In this document: positions 38,171 through 51,179 of the stretch, piece by piece | How the letters are laid out: each line of letters begins with the position of its first letter | How positions within the stretch are numbered: position 1 is the stretch's first letter | Assembly: GCF_000002425.4 (NCBI RefSeq) | Contig: NC_037255.1 | Location: forward strand, 6,020,063 to 6,084,062 | From: Physcomitrium patens | Taxonomy: Eukaryota > Streptophyta > Bryopsida > Funariales > Funariaceae | DNA: 64,000 nt | Reading direction: 5' to 3' | Notes under the pieces: model-generated | Told to the model about the DNA's origin: nothing | Seen by the model: only the letters and a program-made list of their open reading frames with translations | Database searches by the model: none | Position numbers and translations under genes: made by a program

Positions 38171-41100
38171 TCACAAAACGTCTTCAGGTTGCCACAGTTC
38201 CTTCCTTGCGAATAGGATCTTCTCCTCACCAAGTGATAGGTCGTCCTCTTCAGCGTCGACCACATGATGCCAGTTAGACCAGCGCAAAGCTGTGAGGTAC
38301 TTGCTTACTCGGTCAACTGTATCTGACCTATCTCGAATAATAACAATGCCCATGGGACGCAAAATCCGGTCCATCTCCAACAAAAGATCTTTAATTCTGC
38401 AGTTTTTATCCTCAATATCTGAGAATACAGTCCATGCATGCAGCAGATCGTATGTGCGCGGGTATGTCGAAAAAGCTTCACACCTGAACATTCCACCACA
38501 TACTTCAAGTTCAAGCTCAAAACGTTCCTATAAAATCCTAGCCAAAATTGCGACACAAACAAGTACGACAAATATTGTAAATGTGTCCAGCTCCAAGATA
38601 CACCACGTCAATCACAAAACAGGTTATCATCTGAACCTTCTACAGACTAAGAAGCACTGTAAAGTTGTCGGTGCCTGGTACCAAAGAAATTCCTAGTTCA
38701 GATATATAAAAAGTATTTCAGCTAAGTCTGTCTGACAACGATTTTAAAGAGATTCCAACTAAATCGCTTTGCGACAAGTATAACAAAAGTCGCCAGAATA
38801 GTACCAATACGCAGTTTAAGGCAAGTAATTGAATGATGGGCAATGTGAACAATTCAAAAGGATCGCTAGAACCTATGAGAAAGAAAATTTACCAGTTGTG
38901 GAGGGATCCAATGAAACCCCGATCATAGACAAGGCCCAATGAATTAGCACCGGACGATGGCACGACATTCATAACCCAGACAGGCAGGTCTTTCTCCTTT
39001 AGAGCTGCTGCAAAACCTCCATAATTTGCTTTCATGTCCATGATGTTCCGTACACTGTTCTGCTCTACTTGGAGAGCATCCTTCAGGGAGCTCCAATAGA
39101 AATCGACTCTTCTCTTCCATGTATTCTGCATAAGATATCAAACAGAAACGCGTATAAAGCTACAAGTCTTTCGTGTCATTTTTACTCACATTAAACAGAG
39201 TAAGAACGACAGCTACATTAATGATACTCCTAGGGCACTGAATTAGTTTTCGATAGGAAAATGCAGGAGTGTCTCATGTCTCTATCACGGTCACGACCAG
39301 TTGAAATGGCCGGGCTTCGTTATTATGTACATACATAAACCATCTTATCCTCATGAAGAGTTCAGAGAATTACAGTGTCGGTTAGATACGTCTTCTCGTC
39401 AATTCTCAGTCCTTTCAGTCGGGGCGAAGGGGCAACCATTCTTTTGGGCCATGGCTCAATATTGTGAGCTTCATCTGCGTTACAAGAAATCCGTCAGAAC
39501 TGCACTGACTCCGGAATATTATGTTAGTATACTGTGCAATCTTCGCGAGTTCATTTTGAGAATATCGCCTGCTTCACGTGGAACTTGAAACGTTACAATC
39601 CACATAAGGTGGTATTCCGACGTGAGATGTAATATCCACTGCATTCAGATCAAAATTTTCTATGCAAATGCAGAGTGATACTAACAGATGTAAATGATAA
39701 ACCTGTAAGAGGAGTAATGCAAGCCTCCATGGGCACCTCCCAGGCACTATCCGGATCACTTGTCTTGCACAGTGGAGGTAATGTATCCTCAGGTCTTTTC
39801 TCATAACACTCATTGGTAAGCGGTTTTTGCCAGATGACAGTTTGATCTTGGTGGGCAGCTACCGTCCAACACATGTTCTGCACAAGCTCAGACATCTCCT
39901 TCCAGATTTGACGGCTTTCGGGATCCTCACGATAAGCTGGAGGAGCAGACCAGACAAAGTATCCACCAGGTCTCAAGAGTCTGTCCACTTCCAAAAGAAG
40001 AATTCCATCCCGCTGGTGCCACTCGATTCGACAACGAGAACAGTGAGCCAGATCAAACGATTTACTAGGATATGGTAGACGCTTTGTCCCTAGAACACCA
40101 AGAGTAGCAGGAATACCCCTTTCGAGGGCAAACTGGATTTGGTTCTGGTGCACATCATTAGGCGCCAACGACATAGCAATAATCTCCAAGGGCAACAAAT
40201 AAGCACCAAAGCTTGCGACTCCGCAGCCTACATCAAGCACAGTCCTGATGCTTCCATCCATGCTGAGGTTACCTTCCTCGTTCTTCAACATCTAAGGGGG
40301 GAAAAAAAAAAAAAAAAAAAAAGAAGAAGAAGAATTCGTAGAGTGAGCAAACAGATGTTTCAAACACTAGATGAAATCAAAACAATTTGTGTTACGACCA
40401 TCCTTAAACCTAAACAAGTCTGGAGGCTTCGGAATCTTCGTACAGCAGAATATTGTCAACTTTCTGAACCAAACCTCAAGTCATCAGTCTAGAAGCAACA
40501 TCACACTCAGAATTTTCAAGAGGATCATTAAAATAGAAATTGCAATGACTTGTAACTCGACAATTCTAGGTTAAAAACAAATAGAATTTTCCACACGACC
40601 AGAGAACCAATACACTCACTGGGTCACTTTACACTATTTAATCCAAGTGGACTGATGGATTCAAACATACCTTGGCAACAGACGAAATGTATTTGTCCGC
40701 GCCGTTGGGAAAATGCGTGCCACCACCTGGGAAATTCACTTTCTGACCATTCACAACCATCCAATGCTGGTCGGACTTTTCAGTTGCTAAAAATGTATGG
40801 GGCACGTTGGACTGCCAGACCTCGTCTCTGCTTTTAGGCCATCTGATGGGCACCTGCAAGTGATTTAACAGATAGTAGGCACCAAACATGAGCATTTCAT
40901 TTAAGTCCATCGCTTAGCTTACACAAATAACTCACCATTTGAACTTAGTTTCTCATCATTAGACGCTCTGACATTCGAAGATGAGTACGCGCTGTGTTGG
41001 TGTGTTTGAAAGAATATAAGCTCAGCTTTATGTGAACAAAGTATAGAACATTGGCATTTCACGTAAGTATTAACAAATCGATTAATCTTGCCATGCAGGC

Positions 41101-42082
41101 AGAATTAAACAACCGTGGTAAGAACACATTCAACAAGATCAAGTAGAAAAGTTTAAAATATAAAATTTATCTTAGATTAAACCGCAATATTAACTGATAA
41201 GAAGAAATGATACCTTGTAATTGGGAGGAGGAGGAATCAAGCATTGGAGTCGGTGCTCTTGAGGAGGGCAGTGTCTCTCGTAATGCTCCATGACAGAGTG
41301 GTTGAGCTTCAACTTTAATTTCTTATTCATTTTGAGGTCCAAACAAGGAATGATCTCAGTATACTGAGCGTCGCACACCTGCGCAAACATAGATCCTCTT
41401 AACATTACTCTCTGACTACAGCAAGATCAAACTATATGGCATAGAAAACAAATGGACGGAGGTGAAGACAAAACACTGAAATGGAGGTGATCAATGCTGA
41501 CCCGAACCATGGCAACTGTAGAGAGTATGTTATACGGGTACATCTTTGAAAATAGAATGTGGTGTGACAATGCTAATCGGGGGTCGTTAAAACTAGAATC
41601 AACTCGGAAAGTACCTAATCTTTGGCAGAACCTAGAAATACACATCATAGTGCCGTTATGTGTTTTCAAAGATGAAGCCCGAGTGAGAATCACACAAATG
41701 TTTAACTAAAAAACACGGCTGAACTTACGGGTAACACTTTCGACGTATCACCGTCGGATGCGGTTTCATCCTCTGATTGCTCAACCTCAAAAGATTCAGA
41801 TCCATCACCATTGGTATCAATCTTCTCCGACAGCCTATCTTTATCAGCCGCACCCTCCTTAGGGTCAGCTGCGAGATTAGCGGACCAACTTGAAGCAGTG
41901 GGATCAAAGCTGTCTGGAACAGCGAGCTTGTTTCTGCGATTGCTGAAGAAAGACCCGTGGTATAAAGAGATAAGTGAAAACATGAGCAACAAAGTGCACA
42001 CCGTGACCAACACACGGCGCTTCTGGGCACCGCCATCATTGCGGCCCCTCATCCTTGTGTTAGCTGCTGCTCGGCCAAACAT
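38171..42082 (-). CDS. PMT8-like probable methyltransferase (putative pectin methyltransferase)
   Basis: Type II Golgi membrane protein of the plant PMT/QUA2 family, thought to methylate homogalacturonan with S-adenosylmethionine. Seven coding exons: 41729-42082, 41214-41378, 40671-40853, 39703-40291, 39374-39474, 38893-39125, 38171-38483; phases all join, giving 645 residues, normal for the family. A short cytosolic tail precedes one membrane helix (about residues 24-42), then an acidic Ser/Asp/Glu-rich stem. The catalytic part shows EIIPCLD, MEHYERHCPP, KSDQHWM, FPGGGTHF, SAM motif VLDVGCGVASFG (about 252-263), SLAPNDVHQNQIQFALERG, CSRCRIEW, LLRPGGYFVWS, WPKRM and AFSTYPRTYDLLHAW. MRGRNDGG at residue 11 matches where PMT8 begins, so the real start may be that Met. 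Substrate not shown by sequence. Confidence 0.93.
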
Positions 42083-43560
42083 CTCTTCGCACAGTTGATT
42101 GTCGGAATGAACACCACCCTCACTGTTCGACGCCGCAACCTAAGACTCCAAATTATCGCATGCTCGTTCAGCTCTACAGTCTCCACAACTCCTGCTATGA
42201 TAATGGCCAAATCCTACGCGCTCTTCGTTACGGTATCCCCTGAAGATTATTCTCAAGTCAACTTCAATTTCCCGGCAATGACACTAACTTATACACTCAC
42301 TGATTAAGTCCAGGGCAGCAAAACATTGGCCTCTGCAAATGTGTCGCGATATGATTAAAATTTTAATCTATTTGTTAAGAAAATCGTGTTAAAAAAATAA
42401 ATAAGCAGAGTGATTCATGCACTAATTTCTTTTAGCACCTACCACAAAGCTCAACACAAAGACTGCGTTTCCAACTAGCAGCAGCTCTCTCTTCAGTGTT
42501 GCCGAAATGAAAGCAAACAAACAGAACAACAAGTATCTCCGAATATTTACCGGCGTTTCATACCACTCTTCCCACAGCCCCCACGGGCCGCAGCTGGCAT
42601 TTTAAAGGTTTCAGCACAGTATTCTAATCCACTGTGCTACTATTTACTAAGGCAGCACTCACTTATGAAACATGCACCTCACCTGGGATCCAAATTCCAC
42701 CTCCGACTTCTCAGATCCACACCAAAAACCTTGCCAACAAATGCAGCCCCACCCAGGCGCTGCTACCACAGGCCCTTGAGCCTTCAACACCTACCGGCAG
42801 GCATGATGCAATCAAGGAATTGCATGACACTTCTCCCAGCCAGAGACGAATGACTCCTGTTTTGGATGGAGACTGAAAGCAGACACCATACAGCAGACAC
42901 CGGAAACCAGCTCAAATGATGCTGAAATAAGTGAGGGCCATGGCCCTGTGCGGACGAAGAGGATCGCACTGAGGGAAGGGGGGGGGGGGAAGCATCCATT
43001 GGAGGGTGAAAATACAGTAAGATGACAGCTGCCCTGACAAAGCCCCTCTCCGCAAGGTGAATCGGGGATGGTGATTCCACCGTCAGGGTAGATCTGGGAG
43101 CTTCAAATGCTTGCAATATTAGCATGCGGTACAACTTTCCCGTAGTACATCTGGGCGGATCCTCCGAGCCGCGTTCCTAACTTAGGCATACCCGGGCCGC
43201 GCCACTTTTTCCAGGTTTGACTCCAGACCACCGAAGACCAGTTCTCAACCAGGATATATTCCAGGTCCTCCACATCCAGGTTCTCAATCCGAAAAGGTTC
43301 CGGACTTGGTCAAGTTGGTGTTCCCACGATCTCGTCATCCACTGGAGATCAGCCTTTGCTGCGTCAAATTGATGGATTCCCCTCTGTTCCGCTTTCTCTC
43401 CACCGCCACATCCAGTGTATATAGTAAAGTAAGGGCATCTAATAAAGGAATTACCTAACCATATGTGCATATATAGTATATTGAAGTTAATAAAAGTGAC
43501 AGATGCAATACATGTGTTCGGCAAGTCAACCTGACAACCTGACAATATTCTCAAATATTT
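42083..43560. other. GC-richer unassigned region upstream of the methyltransferase
   Basis: It should hold the promoter and 5' UTR of the minus-strand methyltransferase. From about 42560 to 43430 composition is GC-rich. A plus-strand frame at about 43209-43425 is Pro/Ser-rich and followed by GTAAGG, and a minus-strand frame covers 42784-43134. Neither has recognisable family features. Confidence 0.4.
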
Positions 43561-44430
43561 CGAAACAGACAGCTTCTTTTTATATTCGACCCTCTAATAT
43601 ATATTCATGAGAAATGAACGCTGATTTTGAAGTTAATTTGACGCATTTTGCACAACGCATTTTACATCACACTAAAACATGATTAATTTCTTTTCACTGG
43701 TACCGCGAATAAATAAATAAGTAAATAGAGTAATGTATAATTAGCTAAATAATCATGCTATAAATACAAAATTCAACGAATAAAAATGAATTACTTACAT
43801 GAAAAAATTGACAGATTGCATTTCTGATATGTATTACTTTCAAAACTTACTCACTTGTTCTTACACATATTAGTTTAAATTAATTACAGTTCATTATCTT
43901 TAATCATGGAATGATGTGTTTTAATGATATTCTAAAATTACACTTCATTAAATCTATTTCATATTTCAACAACACAAATATATTTTCAATAAAACTTAAA
44001 GATAAAATTAGCATAGAATAACATATGTAATTATGTTTATTTGATTTTATATTTATTATAGACCTTATAGATTTAAATTATTTTTATCAATAAAAATAAA
44101 TAATATTGAACAAATAAATCATTTAAAATCGTCATCTAAAAAATGTTGCTAAAAAATTATTTAATAAATAAATAAAATTCTTTTAGTACTACATATTGTT
44201 GTACTTTCAATCATTTATCTTTCTTTCTTCCTTAATATCATCAATTATTAAATATATTATATTATATTATATCAAATAGAAGGATTCAACTTTATCTAGG
44301 TTTTAAGAAACTTTTTTAAAAATATTAAAGATGGACATAAAATTATCTTTGGTCTTCCATTTTATTTCATATATTTATAAAAAAACTTAATAGGAGAATC
44401 AAGTTTTAAAACGATATTTGAGATATACCA
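43561..44430. other. AT-rich DNA, no gene seen
   Basis: No coding frame or transposon protein could be read. It is the left edge of the second retrotransposon block. Confidence 0.55.
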
Positions 44431-44609
44431 TCAACTACATATTCAACAAACATATTTCAATACTAATTATGGTTATTATCCAAAATTTTGTATTTTAGAC
44501 TTTTCAAAGGCTTATAATCTTATAATAGAAGATTTGGTAAATGATTTATTATTACTACATGTGAAAATGAAGACACAATTAAATAAAGTTAAAAAAACAA
44601 TAAACAATC

Positions 44610-44640
<31 letters not shown>

Positions 44641-45060
44641 TGCAAAGAACTATCTCAATTTTATGTTTGTAATAATGTATGGTTATTCCATTGTATTACC
44701 AAAATTATTTGTCCTTGTGACAAGTTGGATTATTAAAGACTTTGATTATTTTTATATTTAAACAAATCAATTCATTTGCATATTATTTAAAAATATTGGA
44801 ATCTATAATGATCCATATTGTATTCCATATGTCTTTCAATGAACCATAAAAGAATTTGGATTTACCAAAAAGTAGACAAATGCTACATACTCAAATAGCA
44901 GTGGATAACAATGAAAAAATTGAGGTAGAAGAAATCTTGGATTTAAGGAGGCACTCAAATAGGTTGGAATGTCATATACATTGGTGTGGATGTGATACTA
45001 AGGAATAAACATAGAGGCCATTGAAGAATCTTATAGATGCAATAGAACAGTTGATGTTTT
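44431..45060 (+). pseudogene. Chromovirus integrase C-terminus and chromodomain, decayed
   Basis: Plus-strand frames resemble element 1 (FANYGYHPRFDIFDFSKV) at about 44451-44560. At 44890-45050 a chromodomain can be read with IEVEEILDLRRHSN and CHIHWCGC-like core residues. A TA microsatellite (about 44610-44640) lies inside. Many stops. Confidence 0.7.
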
Positions 45061-45467
45061 TTTTTATTAATGACATCCATCAAAACTAAAATAAAGACAC
45101 AAGAAATTATTTGCTATAAAATAGAATATATTAAATACACATTATATTCCATCATTTATTATTATTATTTGTGACTTATATATATATATTATGTATAAAA
45201 GAACTAAAGACTTAAAAATCAATAGATTCAACTCAAGAGATATTATTTAATGAAATATTCATAAAGATATTGAAATTACTAAATTGAGATTTTCAATCAG
45301 AAATTATGTCATGAAATAGGCCATGATATTAATAAATATTATCAAAAAAAATTCTAGTTGTTTTTTCTTTGGAATTTGTTTTTTTGCATTGGATAAAATA
45401 TGATGTCTTTGTAAGTTAATCTACAAAAACACAGATAGAATCAAATGTAGCTATTGGTTGGAGATCA
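45061..45467 (-). pseudogene. Minus-strand integrase fragment beside family C LTR
   Basis: At about 45290-45467 the minus strand parallels the element 1 integrase around 14190-14360 (region before the DNIYRYRGLP motif). It ends exactly where the plus-strand LTR begins. Confidence 0.55.
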
Positions 45468-45884
45468 TGTTTGATACACTTAATAAGAAGATTTTAGGAA
45501 TATTATTAGAATATTTTATTATATTCTAAAGGATTCCAAAAGATTCTAAAAAGATTTCTAAAAGGCTTTAGAAGATTCTTAAAATATTCTAATAAGTTAT
45601 AGAAAGTTTTAAAAAAATTAACAAAGTTGCTTGAGAAGCTTCTTAGAATTGCTTCATCTTCACGCAACATTGAAACTTCTTAAGAAGCTTCTCAATATCT
45701 AATATATATATGAGTCTAGGCTAAGAGAATTTTCAATCTTGATCATATGTCTTGGAATTCTAGCTCACTTCTCTTTGTATTGATTTAATATTCATCAGAT
45801 TTAATTAAATTCTTGTTAGTTTTTTTTATTAAAATTCTTCTATTTAACTTCTTATTTGGTCTCTCATATAGTATAACTATGACA
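45468..45884 (+). repeat. 5' LTR of family C element
   Basis: 417 bp, starts TGTTTGATAC, ends ATGACA. It aligns with the 3' LTR but lacks part of the AGAAGATTCT repeat expansion. A decayed initiator-Met-like primer site (CAATACTAAAAT, all differences transitions) lies 23 nt downstream. Confidence 0.75.
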
Positions 45885-46079
45885 ACTTGTTGAGATTGCC
45901 TTCTTATCAATACTAAAATTTGATCTTTCTTGATAGAAAGTAGATTATCCCTCTTGAAAGCATCTAAATACTTTAGATGTTACAAAATATCTTCTCTTAA
46001 ATTATTATTGTTTAATTTTTTTTTTCTTTTTTGGAATTCTTGGAGGTAAAGATATTAATATGGTTTAGTTTCTTGAGTC

Positions 46080-47035
46080 TAAGTTAGATGTTATTATAGA
46101 ATTTTTTATAATTGTTTTTAGAAAATTCTATAATAACAGCTTATAGAATTACTAAAATTGAAGAATTTTTGGCAAGATTTCATTGTGATGCAAGACTTAG
46201 AATAAATCAATCTAAGATGCAAGAACCTTCTTTAGCCTCTATATCCATGGAGGCGGTAATACTTGTAGCTCAACAAGAAAATTCACCTATATAACAATAT
46301 AAGGAGTCTCAAATTAGTCTTTTAGAAAAGTTTGATGGTACATGCTCAAAGTTCTAAGAGTTTGTTAACCAAATTTGATTGTTAACTTTTCTATAACTTG
46401 AGCACTATTCAATAAAAGAGTCACAAATTAGTTTAGTTGGAACCTTACTCATAGGACAAGCCTTATATTAATTTGTTCCTTTATTTGAGAACAGATCTCC
46501 AATCTTGAGCAACTTTGAAGCTTTTTTAGAAGCATTTGTGGAGGAATTTGGAAAACATGACTAGGTCCAATAGACAAAAACAAAGATTTTTTTATTATGT
46601 CAAGAGTCATGCTCTACATCAATTTATACATTTGATTTTAGGCAATTGGCTTATGACATCAATTGAGATAAACAAGCTTTTATGAACCAATTCTATTGAA
46701 CATTAAAAGATGATGTAGAAGATCTATTACTATCATTATCTAATCATCATACACTCCATGAAGTCATCAATTAAGTTGTAAAGTGCAATAATCAATTATT
46801 TCAATGTCATCAAGATCAATTCTTGTAGATTTTGACAAAAAAACTCACTAAAAATTTATACTTTTTTGCTTCAACAAATGCATTACTTCCACACTATGAA
46901 GCTAAGGATATGCAAGTTGATGCAATATGGTTCAATCCTCTTACAATAGAAAAAAAAAAATATCGATTTTAACAAGGCCTATATTTATATTGTAGTAAAG
47001 AAGGTCACAAATTTGAGAATTGTTCAAAGAAACAA
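46080..47035 (+). pseudogene. Gag of family C element
   Basis: Frames include MFLENSIITAYRITKIEEFLARF (first 17 residues helical) and a LEKFDGTCSKF-like motif at about 46325. The zinc knuckle at about 46975-47030 reads LYCSKEGHKFENC; the first Cys has become Tyr. Confidence 0.7.
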
Positions 47036-47199
47036 CATACAATGAAGACTAACAATGCAATTGTTTATGAAAACAAAGAAGCCCAACCATAGTAGCAATT
47101 GTGTAGCTAGACATTTTAATACTTCAAATTCATCAAGGTCCCTCTCTTTCTACCCAACTTACTTGTTGTTTTACTATATTTTTATTTCTTGGTCCACAA

Positions 47200-48440
47200 A
47201 AACTTCAAACAAATGCATTATTAGATTCAAGAACATTTGTTTGTTTTTTAGATGAAGAATTTTTTAAACTTCATAAAATTCTTCTAATATAAAAATCAAA
47301 ACATATATATATAGAAATAATAGATAGTAGATCTTTATCTTCAGGCAATATTATTTATGAGACCATATTGCTAGAAATATCATTTGAAGGCCATAGTAGC
47401 AAAATAATATTCAATATTATTAGAACCTTGTCCAATCTATTATTTTAGGACTTTTGTAGCTAAAAAGTTATAATCCATCTATAGATTGGAAGTATCATAC
47501 AATTGAATTTTCTATAAAATTCCTTCAAGAAAAATTTATCAAAATGTCATCAATAATAAAGCCTTTATTTCTAGCAGCAAGGACTTTTATAAAAAAACGA
47601 CTAAGAAGAAAATGTCATTTATTATTTATGCAACTCCAGCTCATGAAAAAGCAAGCTTATTAGTAGCTATCCTAAAATAGTATAAGAAGTTTTAAGATGT
47701 CTTTGAAAAGAAGAATATTGACATATTATTGAAACATTGACTATATGATTGTGCCATCAATCTTCAAGAAGGGACTCAACCACCATTTGGTCCAATCTAC
47801 AACCTATCACAGAACAAGCTTTTGGCATTGAAAGATTATATCAACAAAAAATTTCCAAAGAAATTTATTTGATATTCCAAATTTCTAGTAAGTATACTAA
47901 TACTTTTTATAAAGAAAATAGAAGGATCTTTGTGAATGTGTGTTGATTATTGCGACCTCAACTAAATAAAAATGAAGAATTTTTATCCATTATTGTTGAT
48001 ATCATGGCTTTTGGAGCAACTCAATTAAGCTAAGATCTACACCAAAATAGAACTCCGTGGAACATATAATTTTGTACAGATTAATAAAAGAGATGAATAG
48101 AAGATAGCATTTTAGATAAGATACATGCATTTTGAATATAATGTCATGCCTTTTGGATTGACAAATGTTCTAGCTATATTCCAACATTTGATGAATGATA
48201 TTTTTCAAGAATTCATAAATAAATTTATTCTTTGTTATTTTGATCATATCTTAATCTATTCAAAGACTCATAAAAAATATGAAGAATATATGACATTAAT
48301 CTTGTAAAAGTTATAAGATATAGGATTATACACCAAATTTGAGAAATATGTATTTTATCAATCAAAAGTAGAATTTTTTGAATATATTATATCTAATGAC
48401 CGCTTATTAATGGATCCAAAGAAAGTTCAAGCTGTAATGG
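47200..48440 (+). pseudogene. Protease and reverse transcriptase of family C element
   Basis: The protease has LLDSRTFVCFLDEEF with D-S-R at 47224-47232. RT reads [27 protein letters not shown] and a polymerase box YFDH in place of YXDD. It stops at about 48440 where the inverted piece begins. Confidence 0.78.
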
Positions 48441-48444
48441 AGTA

Positions 48445-50600
48445 GACAACTCTAAAATAAAATAATCCTACAAAGCTTCTCAAATAAAATAATAAAACAA
48501 TCTTACAAAGCTTTTCAAATAACTACATTAGTTCCCTAAAACTTCTTAGAACCTATTGAAAGATTTTAAGAATCTTTTAAGAATCCTTTTAGAATTTCTT
48601 AGAGTTTAATTAAATATCCTAAGAATATTTCTAAAATATTCTATTTGATGCTATAACATCACCTCTTCTTCTAACTCTAAGTTTTACAAGAAACATCAAT
48701 CACAAATCTACTTTCTTTGATATATTCAACTTTTTAGCATTAGCTTCATAAAAAAGTCATACAAGATAGGTTTGGATTTATAAAGATTGTATCAATAAAA
48801 CTCTTTTATCTTTTGTGGTGCATTAATTAGATTTTTTTATTGATTCCGACATATATTCATTGATATCATAGCCATGCCAATGAATAAAATATTCTAACTT
48901 AGATTATTTTTAATCAAAAATCAACGATCTTTTCCATGTCATATTCCATAAGATTATCTATTTCAATGCAAGGCTATGATAGTTGTATTCTTCATGGAAT
49001 AGTTGATTCTGAATAAGCCTCTAAAAAAAAACATAAAAGACTAGATATACTTGCATAGATGTTGATATTTCTAACTAGTAAGCCATTGAATTCATTTTCT
49101 TTTGAATAAAAAATGGCCCTAGTCTTTGATTGTCTAACTTATTGGAAGGTTGATTAGTCTTAATATTTTTTCAAAGAAGCCATACTTTAAGGAAATTCTT
49201 TTTTAAATTTATTTGAAGATACTTTATAAGGATCTTGAGTTGCTTCTAAATAGAACTTCAAAGTTATTTAGAGCTATGACAATTAATTTGCTGGATCTTC
49301 AACCATTAGATTTTTATTCTTTGATGTACCTAAGAAATCAAAATTTGAATGATAATCACAATTGGAGTAAAACGATATTTATTGAATTGAAGCATGAAGG
49401 ATATTATTATAAGAAAATTCCACTAAAGATAAATATGAAGACTAATCATCATGTTGATAGTTGATGGTATATCACAAATACTACTTTAAAAATTCATTGA
49501 CTTGATTTATTTGACCATCTACTTTGAAAATGAAACATAATAGAGAATAAGATACCTATCTTCAATACCTCCAAAAATAAAATTTTAAAGACTTGATATA
49601 AATTGAGGTCCTTGAAAAAAAAATGATGTCATCAGATAAGCTATGATATTATTATATATTATTAAAAAAGAGTTTTATTATTGATTCTTTAAAAATTATT
49701 TTATTAAATAAAAAAAATATAAAATATATTAGAATGTCAATCTATAAGAATGTATACAACATCAAATGCAACTAATGACAATGAATAAATAATGAAATCT
49801 ATTGATACTAATCACAATCGTCACTTTGAAATTGGTAGTGGCTATAGAAGTCCATAAAGGTAATGTATAGAATTCTTCGAACTTGAACAAATGTCATATG
49901 AGACAACAAAGTCTTTCATGGTCTTTCACATTTGAAGCTACCAGAAATCTCAAGAAATAAGCTCAAATGTTTTGTTGAATCCAAAATGTCATGTACCTAG
50001 AAAATCATGAGAAGAATAAAAAGAAAAAAGTTGCATCAATTCTTCTAGAATATATAAATAATCTTCAAAATACAAATGATCTTCCAAGATCATGAATTTG
50101 TTGTTGTCAAGGTAATATTTGATATTACAAACTAATAAGTCCTAAATTGACAATGTAAAAATTCATTCAAGAAAACTTAAATCAACAAGTGTAACCATAG
50201 AAATAGCATAAAGATAAAATTATTTTAGCTTCAAAAGAGTGATATATTGCTAATTAAATGTTGTTTCTTTAGCCTTTAGAGTAAGATATGATCTTGTAAA
50301 TAAAGTCTTTGATAGTCCTTGTTTCTTTCTTAGTCAATATGTAATCATAAAATAAAAACCAGATAATGATATATTCCAATAAGTTTGGCTACGATTCAAA
50401 ATCTAAGCTAACATAACACTTTTAATTTTTGTGATCTACATATATAATCATAAGATATGTAACACTTTCCAATAAGTAATGTCATTCTTGAAAAAAATCT
50501 AAAATAGCAAAAAGCTCTTTATCATGAATTTCTACAATACAAAGCTTCTTCACACAAATATAGAAAAGAATTCCCTGCTTTTCAAGTTTAGGATAAAGTA
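48445..50600 (-). mobile_element. Inverted family C copy inside the family C element
   Basis: Minus-strand order from 50600 down: RNase H remnants, integrase, chromodomain (about 48830-48970, FIHWHGYDIN), polypurine tract at 48659-48672, then a partial LTR starting TGTTATAGCATC at 48658. It lacks its 5' half. Sequence at 48951-49020 is the near-exact reverse complement of 50764-50835. Confidence 0.75.
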
Positions 50601-50609
50601 TGGCTTTTT

Positions 50610-50990
50610 TGACAAAATATCAAGACCAATTAGCCTTGCAATAAGTTGGACTACCAAAGACTGGTGCCATTTTGTATTCAAAAGCAAATCAATCTTGTAG
50701 CTTATTGGTTGGATCTATCCACATCTATGGAGGTACATCCAATCTTTCATTTTTTTTTCTTTTAGAGGCTTAATTAGAATCAACTATTCTATGAAGAATA
50801 CAACTATCACCACCTTGCATTGAAATAGATAATCATGTAGAATTTGAGATGAAAAAGATCCTTGATTATTGACAAAGAAGAGGCAAGTTAAAGTATTTTA
50901 TTCATTGGCATGGCTATGATATCAATGAGCAAATAAAGAAGGCAGCAAAAAATCTAATAAATGTGCTGCAAAGTGTATGAGAGTTTCATT
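50610..50990 (+). pseudogene. Integrase end and chromodomain of family C element
   Basis: Frames read LDYQRLVPF and QINLVAYWL (integrase C-terminus), then EFEMKKILDY, a stop, and LKYFIHWHGYDINEQ (chromodomain). It adjoins the 3' LTR region. Confidence 0.72.
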
Positions 50991-51024
50991 GATGCTATCT
51001 TCAAAAACTTAAACTTATTTTAAG

Positions 51025-51064
<40 letters not shown>

Positions 51065-51179
51065 TATATATATAATTATGAGTGTATATATATAAATAAA
51101 TTAAAAATAAAACCAAAAATAAAAAAATAGATATGAAATTAATGCTCTTTGTGGAATTTAATGTTAGAAGGGGAGGTGA

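Noticed and set aside
40139-40492. Plus-strand frame with a Lys run overlapping the methyltransferase
   Set aside because: It is antisense to exon 4 and an intron poly-A/GAA tract.
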